From Bifidobacterium breve (GTDB lineage: Bacteria > Bacteroidota > Bacteroidia > Cytophagales > UBA9547): a stretch of DNA of 8,842 nucleotides. The translations under genes were made by a program, and so were the position numbers. Shown here in pieces: positions 1 through 6,498 of the stretch (position 1 is its first letter; each line of letters begins with the position of its first letter). The stretch covers positions 1-8,842 of the forward strand of contig CALPQG020000075.1 of NCBI GenBank assembly GCA_943325655.2, read 5' to 3'. The notes under the pieces are model-generated. The model did no database searches. It was not told the DNA's origin and saw only the letters and a program-made list of their open reading frames with translations.

Positions 1-10
1 GGCATGGTAA

Positions 11-121
11 CTGATTTACAACCAACATGCTGTGTTTAATGAATTGGATATTGCTTTCGCCAATACACAAATTCACAATAATGTATTAAAGCCAAAATTA
101 ATAGGTTTTAGGGTTTATTGA
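11..121 (+). other. Possible 3' tail of an upstream or decayed gene
   Basis: This frame is open for 36 codons between an in-frame TAA at 8-10 and a TGA at 119-121, and it contains no ATG. The translation ends in NNVLKPKLIGFRVY. Its composition looks coding, and the aromatic last residue would suit an outer-membrane beta-barrel, but no family can be named. The TAA just upstream means it can only be the end of a real gene if the frame shifts near positions 1-30. The first frame of the window reads GMVTDLQPTCCV before stopping. It could equally be a chance open stretch. Confidence 0.22.
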
Positions 122-176
122 GGGATAATTGTAGAAATTATTTTAAATAACTAAAAAAGGTATTGAAAAGCCAATT

Positions 177-215
177 GTCGACATCATTTAGATATGGCTC
201 AATTTGAGCTTCGAC
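177..215. repeat. Nested inverted repeat
   Basis: GCTCAATTTGAGC at 197-209 is a perfect inverted repeat with a single central base. It is bracketed by GTCGA (177-181) and TCGAC (211-215), which are also complementary. A T6 run follows at about 231-236. This could be a weak terminator for whatever ends upstream or a regulator-binding palindrome. The spacing between hairpin and T-run is too long for a classical terminator, and the arms of the two repeats are asymmetrically spaced. Confidence 0.3.
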
Positions 216-281
216 TACTTATTATCCTAATTTTTTCATTATGTAATTTAAAATAATCAAGAGTAAAACTAAAAATATACT

Positions 282-289
282 TACTTTTG
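282..289 (+). promoter_or_regulatory. Candidate -7 box of the LRR gene
   Basis: TACTTTTG fits the Bacteroidota -7 consensus TAnnTTTG exactly and lies 56 bases before the LRR start codon. No TTG or TTTG element is present 17-23 bases upstream, so only half of the promoter pattern is seen. In such AT-rich sequence this match could be chance. Confidence 0.3.
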
Positions 290-345
290 TTAAACCGCAA
301 AATTACACCTACCTTAAATTGTCTGGCCCTACACACATTGGTTGA

Positions 346-1776
346 ATGAAAAACCTTATTTCCCTTTTGTATGTCTTTCTTTTTATCCTCAATACTTCTT
401 ATTCTCAAGAAGTTATCATCAATGACGTGAATTTTAAAACGGCATTGATTGCCAATGGAGTAGATAAAAATTCAGACAATTTAATTCAAATTACAGAAGC
501 CGAAGCTACCCAAATACTCAATTTAAAAGGAAAATCAATCACCAGTCTTGCTGGCATTGAAGCCTTTGTCAATTTGCAACAACTCGACTGCTCCTGGAAC
601 CAGCTCTCCCAAATCAATACTGATAATTTTACCAATTTACTTTCTTTAAATGTTGCGGCCAATCAACTGACGAATATTGACGTGTCAAAAAATACGGTGC
701 TTTCATTTTTTGACTGTTCGCAAAACCATCTCTCCAACATAAATTTGAGTGCAAACACTCTGCTGACTACTTTCTATTGTGGCGCTAACTTATTGACCAG
801 CATCAACCTGTCAAACAACATATTGCTTCAGGACCTTGATTGTTCATTCAATACCCTTTCAAGTGTAGACATTTCCAAAAACGTAGCTTTAACTTCATTG
901 AACTGCATTTCCTGTGGATTACAAAATTTGGATGTAAGCCTAAATACCAAACTCGAAAGTCTCAATTGTATGTACAACCAACTTACAAGTTTAAACCTAA
1001 GCAAAAATACGAAATTAGATTACTTGCATTGTGCTTCCAATAAAATTGCTACGCTAGAGGTAACTAAAAATACCGTACTTACTTTTTTAAATTGTAGTGA
1101 CAATTTATTGTCCGTATTGGATATTTCAAAAAACACAGCCTTAATTGATATTAATTGTAATGATAACCAATTATCGATTTTAGACCTGACCTTGAATACC
1201 AAACTGTATAGCTTGTATTGTGACAACAATTTACTCGATTTTTTAATCGTAAATAAAAGTACCAACCTCAATACCATCCATTGCAGCAATAACCAGTTGA
1301 CAGGATTGATGGTATCTAAAAATAGGGTTCTCAAGGAATTGGTGTGTACAAAAAATTCAATTATAGGTTTAAATGTAGTCCACAATATGTACCTGAGCAC
1401 ACTAAATTGCACCCAAAACCCATTCTTAAGTTATATATGCGTGGCAAGTGAAGTATATGCAAGTAGAAATATTGACTATCAAAAAGACGCTGCTTCAAGC
1501 TGGACGGAAGATTGTTCAAAAATGATTATTTCGGAGATTACTGATCTTTCTTCAAATACCAATGACGAAAAAACAATTTATCCCAACCCTGCCACGAATC
1601 AAATCACAATAAGTGGAGACGTTGAAGAAGTTACCATCTATAACAATTTGGGAATTTCTGTTTTACACAGCACTTCTACTCATGTTGAAATTGGGCATTT
1701 ACAAACAGGGATTTACCATGTGGCTGTCAATTATGCCAAGAAACAATTCAAAAGCTACAAGCTGCTGGTTTATTAA
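346..1776 (+). CDS. Secreted leucine-rich-repeat protein with T9SS sorting domain
   Basis: This 476-residue protein is predicted to be exported by Sec and then by the type IX secretion system to the cell surface or medium. Residues 1-20 form a signal peptide ending SYS-QE. Residues 21-75 match the N-terminal cap common in Bacteroidota LRR proteins and include an EF-hand-like acidic loop (D40, N42, D44, E51). Residues 77-360 hold 14 LRR units of exactly 21 residues, approximately LxxLxCSxNxLTxLDLSKNT. Residues 361-390 form a C-cap with C365 and C390, which may pair. Residues 410-476 are a type A sorting domain: IYPNP motif, beta-rich core, a TGIY segment and a short basic-hydrophobic end (YKLLVY). 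The role is probably binding of protein or glycan partners, but the ligand cannot be read from the sequence. The ATG directly precedes the signal peptide. The gene appears monocistronic. The family and export route are secure; the function is unknown. Confidence 0.93.
   Translation: MKNLISLLYVFLFILNTSYSQEVIINDVNFKTALIANGVDKNSDNLIQITEAEATQILNLKGKSITSLAGIEAFVNLQQLDCSWNQLSQINTDNFTNLLSLNVAANQLTNIDVSKNTVLSFFDCSQNHLSNINLSANTLLTTFYCGANLLTSINLSNNILLQDLDCSFNTLSSVDISKNVALTSLNCISCGLQNLDVSLNTKLESLNCMYNQLTSLNLSKNTKLDYLHCASNKIATLEVTKNTVLTFLNCSDNLLSVLDISKNTALIDINCNDNQLSILDLTLNTKLYSLYCDNNLLDFLIVNKSTNLNTIHCSNNQLTGLMVSKNRVLKELVCTKNSIIGLNVVHNMYLSTLNCTQNPFLSYICVASEVYASRNIDYQKDAASSWTEDCSKMIISEITDLSSNTNDEKTIYPNPATNQITISGDVEEVTIYNNLGISVLHSTSTHVEIGHLQTGIYHVAVNYAKKQFKSYKLLVY
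574..1425 (+). repeat. 63-bp-period LRR coding repeats (14 units)
   Basis: The LRR array encodes 14 tandem units of 21 residues (63 bases) with no insertion or deletion in the array. Cysteine occurs at residues 82, 124, 145, 166, 187, 208, 229, 250, 271, 292, 313, 334 and 355. The only register position without it is 103, which is Val. An Asn ladder three residues later (85, 106, 127 and so on to 358) is broken only at 190, where a Cys stands. A second Asn ladder lies at 116, 137, 158 and onward, with Ser at 305. The DNA copies have diverged well beyond simple duplication, so this is an old, selected repeat rather than a recent expansion. Confidence 0.9.
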
Positions 1777-1803
1777 TTTGAGTTATCTTCTATTTTTAAA
1801 TAG

Positions 1804-1861
1804 AAATTTAAAAATTGAAATTTTTTTTAAGACGCATGAAAAGGCTAAAAATTTATAGCCT
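1804..1861 (+). terminator. Candidate terminator region after the LRR gene
   Basis: An A/T-only hairpin (AAAAAT at 1810-1815, loop TGAA, ATTTTT at 1820-1825) ends in a run of eight T at 1821-1828. A second hairpin, AGGCTA (1842-1847) with TAGCCT (1856-1861), follows. The first has the T-run but a weak stem; the second has a better stem but no T-run. Placement 28-85 bases after the LRR stop and before the next promoter-like motif makes transcription termination here plausible. Confidence 0.38.
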
Positions 1862-1870
1862 GAATTTAAA

Positions 1871-1900
1871 TTGCAATTTGTCTGAAAAATAGTATTTTTG
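1871..1900 (+). promoter_or_regulatory. Bacteroidota-type promoter for the membrane protein / GT2 pair
   Basis: TTG at 1871-1873, a 19-base spacer and TATTTTTG at 1893-1900 fit the TTG-N17-23-TAnnTTTG pattern described for Flavobacterium promoters. The start codon of the downstream membrane protein is 89 bases beyond the -7 box, giving a leader of about 80 bases. It also lies just after the candidate terminator of the LRR gene, as expected for a new transcription unit. It is a motif match only. Confidence 0.5.
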
Positions 1901-1988
1901 AAGTCAGGTTATAATCAATTTAGGGATGATTTGATATAAACACAGCCAATAATTTAATTTAAATATTTTAATTATTAAACATAAAATT

Positions 1989-3926
1989 ATGCATTTGTAT
2001 ATCTTAAAATATTACCTAGTTAGTATTATATTTCTTGTCATATTTTATTTTTTAGGCGAAATTTTCCGAACAATATTTCATATATCAATATCAAAAAAGT
2101 ATGAGCACATATTTTTAAACCTATTTACCGGCATCCTAATTTTTGTTACATTTATAGGCCTATATTATACAAAAGGGCGAACCATATTTTCTGGAAATAT
2201 CATATTGCTATTGTTTTACATTTATTATAACTACAATAAAAAAACGGGCATTCAAACTGATCAAATTACTTTTAATTACAAAAATACATTTCTGACATTT
2301 CTGTTTGAATCAAGTTGTTTAATTTTATGTTTTTATGTTTATAAATATTTAGAGGTTGAAGATTTAGGAGGATTTCCTAATTGGCATAACCAAGATTCCG
2401 TTTTTTCTTCTAAAGTCGCAAAGTACATTGCCGAAGTAGGAAGTGAAAACTATGCATTCGACTATATTTTTCAAAGTATAAAATCGCCATCACCATACCA
2501 TTACTTTGATATTTGGTATGCTTCAGGTATTGCCAATATTACGCAATTAAATTATTTCCATTCCTTACAGTTATTGGTACATCCAACTGCATTTTTAGCA
2601 ATTGGTTATGGTTTATTTGCAACAATTGAAAAGCTATCAAATAGTGTTTCATTGTTGCAAAAAATAGCATTACTAACGATTGTTTTGTTTTGTGGAATTT
2701 ATTGGGATTTCTTCAATAACATCCCTTTACTACAACATTCAGGATTTGTTTATGTCAGGTCATTAATGAATTTACAAAAGAATTTTATTGCGTATTTGTT
2801 TATTATTGCAGCACTTAACCTTTATTTAAATAAAAAAATATACCTGTCTGTTTTGGTTTTATTGTCTCTAACGCTTTCTCAAATCTCTACATTACCGACA
2901 CTCATGCTATCTTTAAGCATTTTTTTTGGAGCTGCATTTATCATCAAAAAAGAAAAAAAATACCTCTGTTATTTTGTACCCATATTTACAATAGCTGTTT
3001 TTATAATGTTATTTTATACTATAGGAAAAACAACTGATTCAGCGACTGCACATTCAGACAACTTAAGTATTCCATATATTACGTCTTTGGTATCTTTTGA
3101 ATTTATTCTTAAAGTAATCAAAATATCAATAGGAGAAATAATTCAAATTGGCGCAGTATATTTTTTAAATATCATTTTACTAATCTATCTTTTTGTAAAG
3201 TACAAAACCACACTAAGAGTAAAGCTCATTAGACATCAATTTTTAATTTTATTTTTGTTTTTAATAATATTCATTTCTTTAGCTATTGCTGTTACTTCAA
3301 TATATATTATGATGGATGCTATGCAATTTTTTTCAAATATTTCTATCCCATTGATAAACATTACCATTTTATTGTTTTATGTTTTTATTATGAAATATAT
3401 TTCAACACCAGAAAAGGCTATCTTAATTTTACTTATAGCGATGACTATATTTTACGCTCCAAAAAAATACAACCCTGCGGGTTATTCTTCTGATTTTTTA
3501 AATTCAACGTATAAACTGTTTGAAAATTCAAATCCAATAGGTGTATGTATAATCTCAGAAGATGAATATAGAACGAGACATGATTGTACTTACCCTGAAT
3601 TTGGAATACTTGAATATCATCTGTGTATTTGGAATAAAAATGCACATGTTATTCAATTAACCGTTTTTGATATACCTAAAGTAGATAACGATTATCCGAA
3701 TAAAGTTAAAACATCAACTTTTTACAGGTATGTTGAAAAACAAAAACTTAAGCATAAATTTGTTTCTATTACTCAAAGTCAACTTGACTTTATTGATGAA
3801 TATAATATAGATTATTTAGTAACAAGTAAAGGGGTGCAATTAAATTCATTATTAGCTAAAAGAGTTAAAGAAAAAGTAATTGATAGTGAAACAGGAGAAA
3901 TATTTGCGACTTTAAATCATTATTAA
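1989..3926 (+). CDS. Polytopic membrane protein, GT-C glycosyltransferase-like
   Basis: I do not recognise a named family for this 645-residue protein. About 12-13 hydrophobic helices can be seen, including roughly residues 8-28, 41-60, 66-82, 99-120, 222-241, 265-281, 283-313, 324-345, 380-403, 415-440, 452-471 and 475-490. A large polar loop lies at 121-186 and a soluble C-terminal domain at 491-645. The loop carries acidic and aromatic clusters (E122, E124, D125; HNQD at 133-136; PYHYFD at 169-174). A multi-helix membrane body with an acidic first large loop and a soluble tail is the layout of GT-C enzymes, which move sugars from polyprenyl-phosphate carriers. The next gene, 54 bases downstream, encodes an enzyme of the type that makes such donors, which supports that reading. 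No WWDxG motif of STT3/PglB is present. Sampled 60-base lines are 17-27% G+C, poorer than the neighbours. No ribosome-binding purine run is evident. It is surely a membrane protein; the catalytic role is inference. Confidence 0.85.
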   Translation: MHLYILKYYLVSIIFLVIFYFLGEIFRTIFHISISKKYEHIFLNLFTGILIFVTFIGLYYTKGRTIFSGNIILLLFYIYYNYNKKTGIQTDQITFNYKNTFLTFLFESSCLILCFYVYKYLEVEDLGGFPNWHNQDSVFSSKVAKYIAEVGSENYAFDYIFQSIKSPSPYHYFDIWYASGIANITQLNYFHSLQLLVHPTAFLAIGYGLFATIEKLSNSVSLLQKIALLTIVLFCGIYWDFFNNIPLLQHSGFVYVRSLMNLQKNFIAYLFIIAALNLYLNKKIYLSVLVLLSLTLSQISTLPTLMLSLSIFFGAAFIIKKEKKYLCYFVPIFTIAVFIMLFYTIGKTTDSATAHSDNLSIPYITSLVSFEFILKVIKISIGEIIQIGAVYFLNIILLIYLFVKYKTTLRVKLIRHQFLILFLFLIIFISLAIAVTSIYIMMDAMQFFSNISIPLINITILLFYVFIMKYISTPEKAILILLIAMTIFYAPKKYNPAGYSSDFLNSTYKLFENSNPIGVCIISEDEYRTRHDCTYPEFGILEYHLCIWNKNAHVIQLTVFDIPKVDNDYPNKVKTSTFYRYVEKQKLKHKFVSITQSQLDFIDEYNIDYLVTSKGVQLNSLLAKRVKEKVIDSETGEIFATLNHY

Positions 3927-3980
3927 TTCACTAACTTTTGACCTTTTCTTTTTAAAAAATCAATCCTTTCAATAAAATTA

Positions 3981-4931
3981 ATGTCAATGTCACCACAAAC
4001 ACTAGCACTAGTTCTACCATGTTATAATGAAGAAGCAATTTTAGAATATACCGCTTCTGCTTGTTTGAAAAAAGTTATTGATCTAGAAAGTAAATTTAAC
4101 TTTGGCACTTCCATTATTGTGCTTGTTGACGATGGAAGTAAAGACAATACTTGGGCAATTATTGAGGGCTTATGTAAAGGTGAGTCTTCAAGGTTTAGAG
4201 GCTTAAAACTTAGCAAAAACTGTGGTCATCAAAACGCACTTTTTTCAGGTCTAATGTATGCCAGAAATTATAGTGATTGCATCATTTCTTTGGACGCTGA
4301 TTTACAAGATGATATCAATGTAATTGATGAAATGATAGAAAAGTTTTTGAAAGGAAACCAAATTGTATACGGCATTCGAAAATCTCGTTCAACAGATAGC
4401 AATTATAAAAAATTAACTGCAAGAATATTTTATAAACTCATGCTAATCATGGGAGTAGATATTATATATGACCATGCAGATTATAGATTAACAAGTAGAA
4501 GAGTATTAAATGAATTAGAAGAATACAAAGAATCAAATTTGTTTTTAAGAGCAATATTCCCTCAATTAGGTTTTAAATCAGATAAAGTTTATTACGACAG
4601 ACTAGTGCGTACAGCAGGTGAAACAAAGTATCCTTTTAGTAAAATGTTAAACTTTGCAATTGAAGGAATTACTTCATCTTCTATTTCACCATTGAGATAC
4701 ATTGCCATAATTGGTTTCATAGCCATGATTTTAAGCTTTATGGGAGCTCTTTGGGCATTGTATACCAAATTTACAAATCAAGGTGTACCAGGATGGGCAT
4801 CAATTGTTTTACCTATATATTTTATCAGTGGTTTACAGATAGCTTCTATTGGAGTACTTGGAGAATACATTGGTAAAATTTATAAGGAAACTAAACGTAG
4901 ACCTAAATATATTGTTGAAAAAATCATTTAA
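3981..4931 (+). CDS. GT2 polyprenyl-phosphate glycosyltransferase (GtrB/ArnC/DPM1-like)
   Basis: This 316-residue protein matches the length and layout of enzymes that transfer a sugar from a nucleotide donor to undecaprenyl phosphate on the cytoplasmic face of the inner membrane. The GT-A domain spans about residues 7-235: VLPCYNEE (11-18), VDDGS (49-53) for nucleotide binding, the NCGHQNAL segment (80-87) and DADLQDD (105-111), whose D105/D107 form the metal-binding DxD motif. HADYRLTSRRVL (165-176) and the TAGETKYPFSKM segment (211-222) are also family hallmarks. Two C-terminal helices (about 238-261 and 272-296) are followed by a basic tail, as in GtrB. Met1 and Met3 are both possible starts. 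Together with the upstream membrane protein it probably builds and uses a lipid-linked sugar, for example to decorate surface polysaccharide or protein. No gtrA-like flippase gene lies next to it. The sugar cannot be predicted. Confidence 0.92.
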   Translation: MSMSPQTLALVLPCYNEEAILEYTASACLKKVIDLESKFNFGTSIIVLVDDGSKDNTWAIIEGLCKGESSRFRGLKLSKNCGHQNALFSGLMYARNYSDCIISLDADLQDDINVIDEMIEKFLKGNQIVYGIRKSRSTDSNYKKLTARIFYKLMLIMGVDIIYDHADYRLTSRRVLNELEEYKESNLFLRAIFPQLGFKSDKVYYDRLVRTAGETKYPFSKMLNFAIEGITSSSISPLRYIAIIGFIAMILSFMGALWALYTKFTNQGVPGWASIVLPIYFISGLQIASIGVLGEYIGKIYKETKRRPKYIVEKII

Positions 4932-5283
4932 AAACAAATTCATAAAAATTGAATCGAAGAATCAACATACATTTCATTGATGAATTTTATTACAAAGCGA
5001 ATCAATTTAAGGAAGTAATTCTATGGATATTACACACCTCAATCAGATATTCCACTTCGACCATTTGAAAGAGCTATTTTTATAAGTTTATTCTATTCAA
5101 GCTTTTCATAGAGCCCCATTTATGGTTTCTTAGCTAGTCAGTAGAAAAGAGGATATTAAACGCTGGCACATAGTAAAACTGTATTACCGATGTATTTTCA
5201 ATTTTACTGAGCACCATCATCTTCAAAATCAGCTGCCTATTTTGTAGTTTCAGACCATACAATGGATTTAATAGAATCAAGCC
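4932..5283. other. Gene-less stretch, possibly decayed sequence
   Basis: No intact gene is supportable in these 352 bases. Several short open stretches lie in different plus-strand frames over about 4950-5150. One begins at a TTG and includes NIHFIDEFYYKANQFKEVI before a stop. A second includes YYTPQSDIPLRPFERAIFI in another frame. Their amino-acid makeup looks protein-like, which would fit a frameshifted remnant of a third gene of the glycosyltransferase unit, but I cannot match either to a family. No transposase, terminal inverted repeat or clear terminator is visible. Confidence 0.4.
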
Positions 5284-5679
5284 TTATTCCAAAAACCGAG
5301 ACATCTCTTCTTTGCCAAGAACAGTGCACGAATCATTTTTCCCAAACCACCTGTACCTGCTTGCAGCAACAAAATCGTAAACATAATTACGGATAAATGA
5401 TGGAACAAGTAGCAATACAAAAATCAAATTCCAAATGCCACCCAACCTTGCCAAAATCCGAATCGCAGCCGTAGATTTGGCATAAATGCCTTTATTGTCG
5501 AGGTAAAAAACGGTATCCATTTGTTGAGGCAATTCCCCAAGTTTTTCTTTGGCAGTACTTCCCTGCAAAGAAGCAAAGTAAAAAAAACGTTTAGCATCTC
5601 TTTTTACTACAAAGGAAACAAACCTATTGCAGAGACCACATTCACCATCATAAAACACAATGTTTTTAGTCTTTTCCAT
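5284..5679 (-). CDS. DCC-family thiol-disulfide oxidoreductase-like protein (DUF393)
   Basis: This 131-residue protein belongs to the DCC/YuxK family, named after a conserved Asp-Cys-Cys pattern near the N terminus. Here it is the YDGECGLCNRFV segment at residues 10-21, with D11, C14 and C17; the CxxC pair suggests a thioredoxin-like redox site. Other family marks are the FASLQG segment (35-40), a hydrophobic helix at about 82-93 and the RYRWFGKNDSC end (108-118) with a third conserved Cys at 118. The length is normal for the family. The substrate is not established for most members. The gene follows the beta-barrel gene on the same strand, 68 bases downstream, and a strong hairpin ends 13 bases before its start codon. 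Cotranscription is therefore possible but may be attenuated. Confidence 0.9.
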   Translation of the reverse strand: MEKTKNIVFYDGECGLCNRFVSFVVKRDAKRFFYFASLQGSTAKEKLGELPQQMDTVFYLDNKGIYAKSTAAIRILARLGGIWNLIFVLLLVPSFIRNYVYDFVAASRYRWFGKNDSCTVLGKEEMSRFLE

Positions 5680-5692
5680 AGGCCATTAAATG

Positions 5693-5721
5693 ATAAGCCC
5701 CTCAAAAGTTGAAGGGCTTAT
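5693..5721 (-). terminator. Strong hairpin between the beta-barrel and DCC genes
   Basis: ATAAGCCC (5693-5700) pairs perfectly with GGGCTTAT (5714-5721). After one C-A mismatch, TCAA (5702-5705) pairs with TTGA (5709-5712), leaving a 3-base loop. The stem is thus 13 positions with one mismatch. It lies 27 bases after the beta-barrel stop, where a terminator would be expected. However, the minus-strand side is not followed by a U-run, and the DCC start codon is only 13 bases beyond. It may be a terminator, an mRNA 3'-end stabiliser, or an attenuator in the DCC leader. Confidence 0.55.
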
Positions 5722-5747
5722 TAAAAACAAATATCGTTATTTTTGAA

Positions 5748-6455
5748 TTAGAATTTTATCCCCAAATCAAGAGAAATGGCGCTCGTTTTATTATTGATAT
5801 CCGCATTTACATAACTGCCATCACCCCATTTTAACAACGGGTTTAAGGAATTCAACAAACCCCTGTTGTAACTTAATCCGGCAAACAATGCCGTGTGTTC
5901 TCCCATTTGGTACTCCACACCAGCTCCACCAATAATAGATAAATCTATATATGAAAATACAGCCCTTTTACCATCATTAAATGCTGCAGCATAAACGGGT
6001 TTATCAAGTTCATTTCCTTTCAATAATTTTTCATTAATTTTAAAATCTACTGAAGGACCTACTTGAAAATACAAACGCATATCATCTGCGATTTCGTTTG
6101 TAAACATTTTCAATGTTAATGGGATTTGTAAATATTGTAAGTTATAAACCTCATCAGTTTTGTTATTGGGACTTGGAACCAAATCATTTGTAGTCGTAAT
6201 TCCTACTTTTCTTACTGAAAACCATAAACCAGTACCAAAGGCAACAGTATTGTTAAAATGAAAATCCAAATTGATACCTGTACTGTACCTTAATCCTAAA
6301 CCGTTATCATCATACGATTCATTGTCTTTAATTCCAGAATTGTCAGTGATTAAATTCATCGCCAAAGTGGGTGAAAACTTTAAACTAGCTTTCAATTGGG
6401 CAAAAATGTTGGTTGAAATTGTGGTTGCTAAAATAAGTGTGAATATTTTTTTCAT
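5748..6455 (-). CDS. PorT-like outer-membrane beta-barrel protein
   Basis: This 235-residue protein has a clear signal peptide (residues 1-19, NIFA-Q cleavage) and alternating polar/hydrophobic strands throughout, ending in LDLGIKF with the C-terminal Phe typical of outer-membrane barrels. The segments QYLQIPLTLK (107-116), YFQVGPSVDFKI (129-140), GGAGVEY (176-182) and FAGLSYNRGL (191-200) follow the pattern of the Bacteroidota 'outer membrane protein beta-barrel' (PorT-like) domain. About eight strands would fit the length. It is likely a small structural or adhesion-type barrel in the outer membrane; such domains do not point to a substrate. It should not be equated with the T9SS component PorT itself. 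It is divergent from the gldB-like gene, with 43 bases between the start codons. Confidence 0.88.
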   Translation of the reverse strand: MKKIFTLILATTISTNIFAQLKASLKFSPTLAMNLITDNSGIKDNESYDDNGLGLRYSTGINLDFHFNNTVAFGTGLWFSVRKVGITTTNDLVPSPNNKTDEVYNLQYLQIPLTLKMFTNEIADDMRLYFQVGPSVDFKINEKLLKGNELDKPVYAAAFNDGKRAVFSYIDLSIIGGAGVEYQMGEHTALFAGLSYNRGLLNSLNPLLKWGDGSYVNADINNKTSAISLDLGIKF

Positions 6456-6482
6456 TGAGGTCAGTTTTTTTTCTTAATATTG
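6455..6482 (+). promoter_or_regulatory. Candidate promoter of the gldB-like operon
   Basis: TTG at 6455-6457, a 17-base spacer and TAATATTG at 6475-6482 resemble TTG-N17-23-TAnnTTTG with one mismatch in the -7 box. The predicted leader to the start codon at 6499 would be about 10 bases, which is short. The -33 element overlaps the start codon of the divergent beta-barrel gene. No comparable match was found for the minus-strand gene in the same gap. Confidence 0.3.
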
Positions 6483-6498
6483 TTGTGTGTAAATATAA

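Larger units (their letters stand above)
122..345. other. Noncoding leader upstream of the LRR gene
   Basis: No gene is supportable in these 224 bases. They are AT-rich and hold one inverted repeat near 177-215 and one promoter-like motif near 282, each listed separately. The only longer open frame, on the minus strand across 199-408, runs into the start of the LRR gene and has no recognisable features. Confidence 0.6.

Noticed and set aside
1020..1412. 130-codon open frame on the minus strand inside the LRR gene
   Set aside because: It mirrors the 63-base LRR periodicity of the plus-strand gene, has no domain, and the plus-strand reading is fully explained.
574..1425. LRR array as a recent DNA tandem duplication
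   Set aside because: Only the amino-acid pattern is periodic; the 63-base units differ widely in nucleotide sequence.
1613..1858. 81-codon open frame overlapping the end of the LRR gene
   Set aside because: Most of it lies in another frame over the conserved T9SS sorting domain; the rest is A/T-rich spacer.
1989..3926. Membrane protein as an STT3/PglB oligosaccharyltransferase
   Set aside because: The layout is similar, but no WWDxG motif is present.
5134..5283. Open continuation of 49 codons after the DCC stop codon on the minus strand
   Set aside because: The DCC protein already has the normal family length and C terminus, and the extension shows no family features; stop readthrough is not needed.
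4932..5283. Insertion-sequence remnant
   Set aside because: No terminal inverted repeats, target duplication or transposase motifs could be seen.
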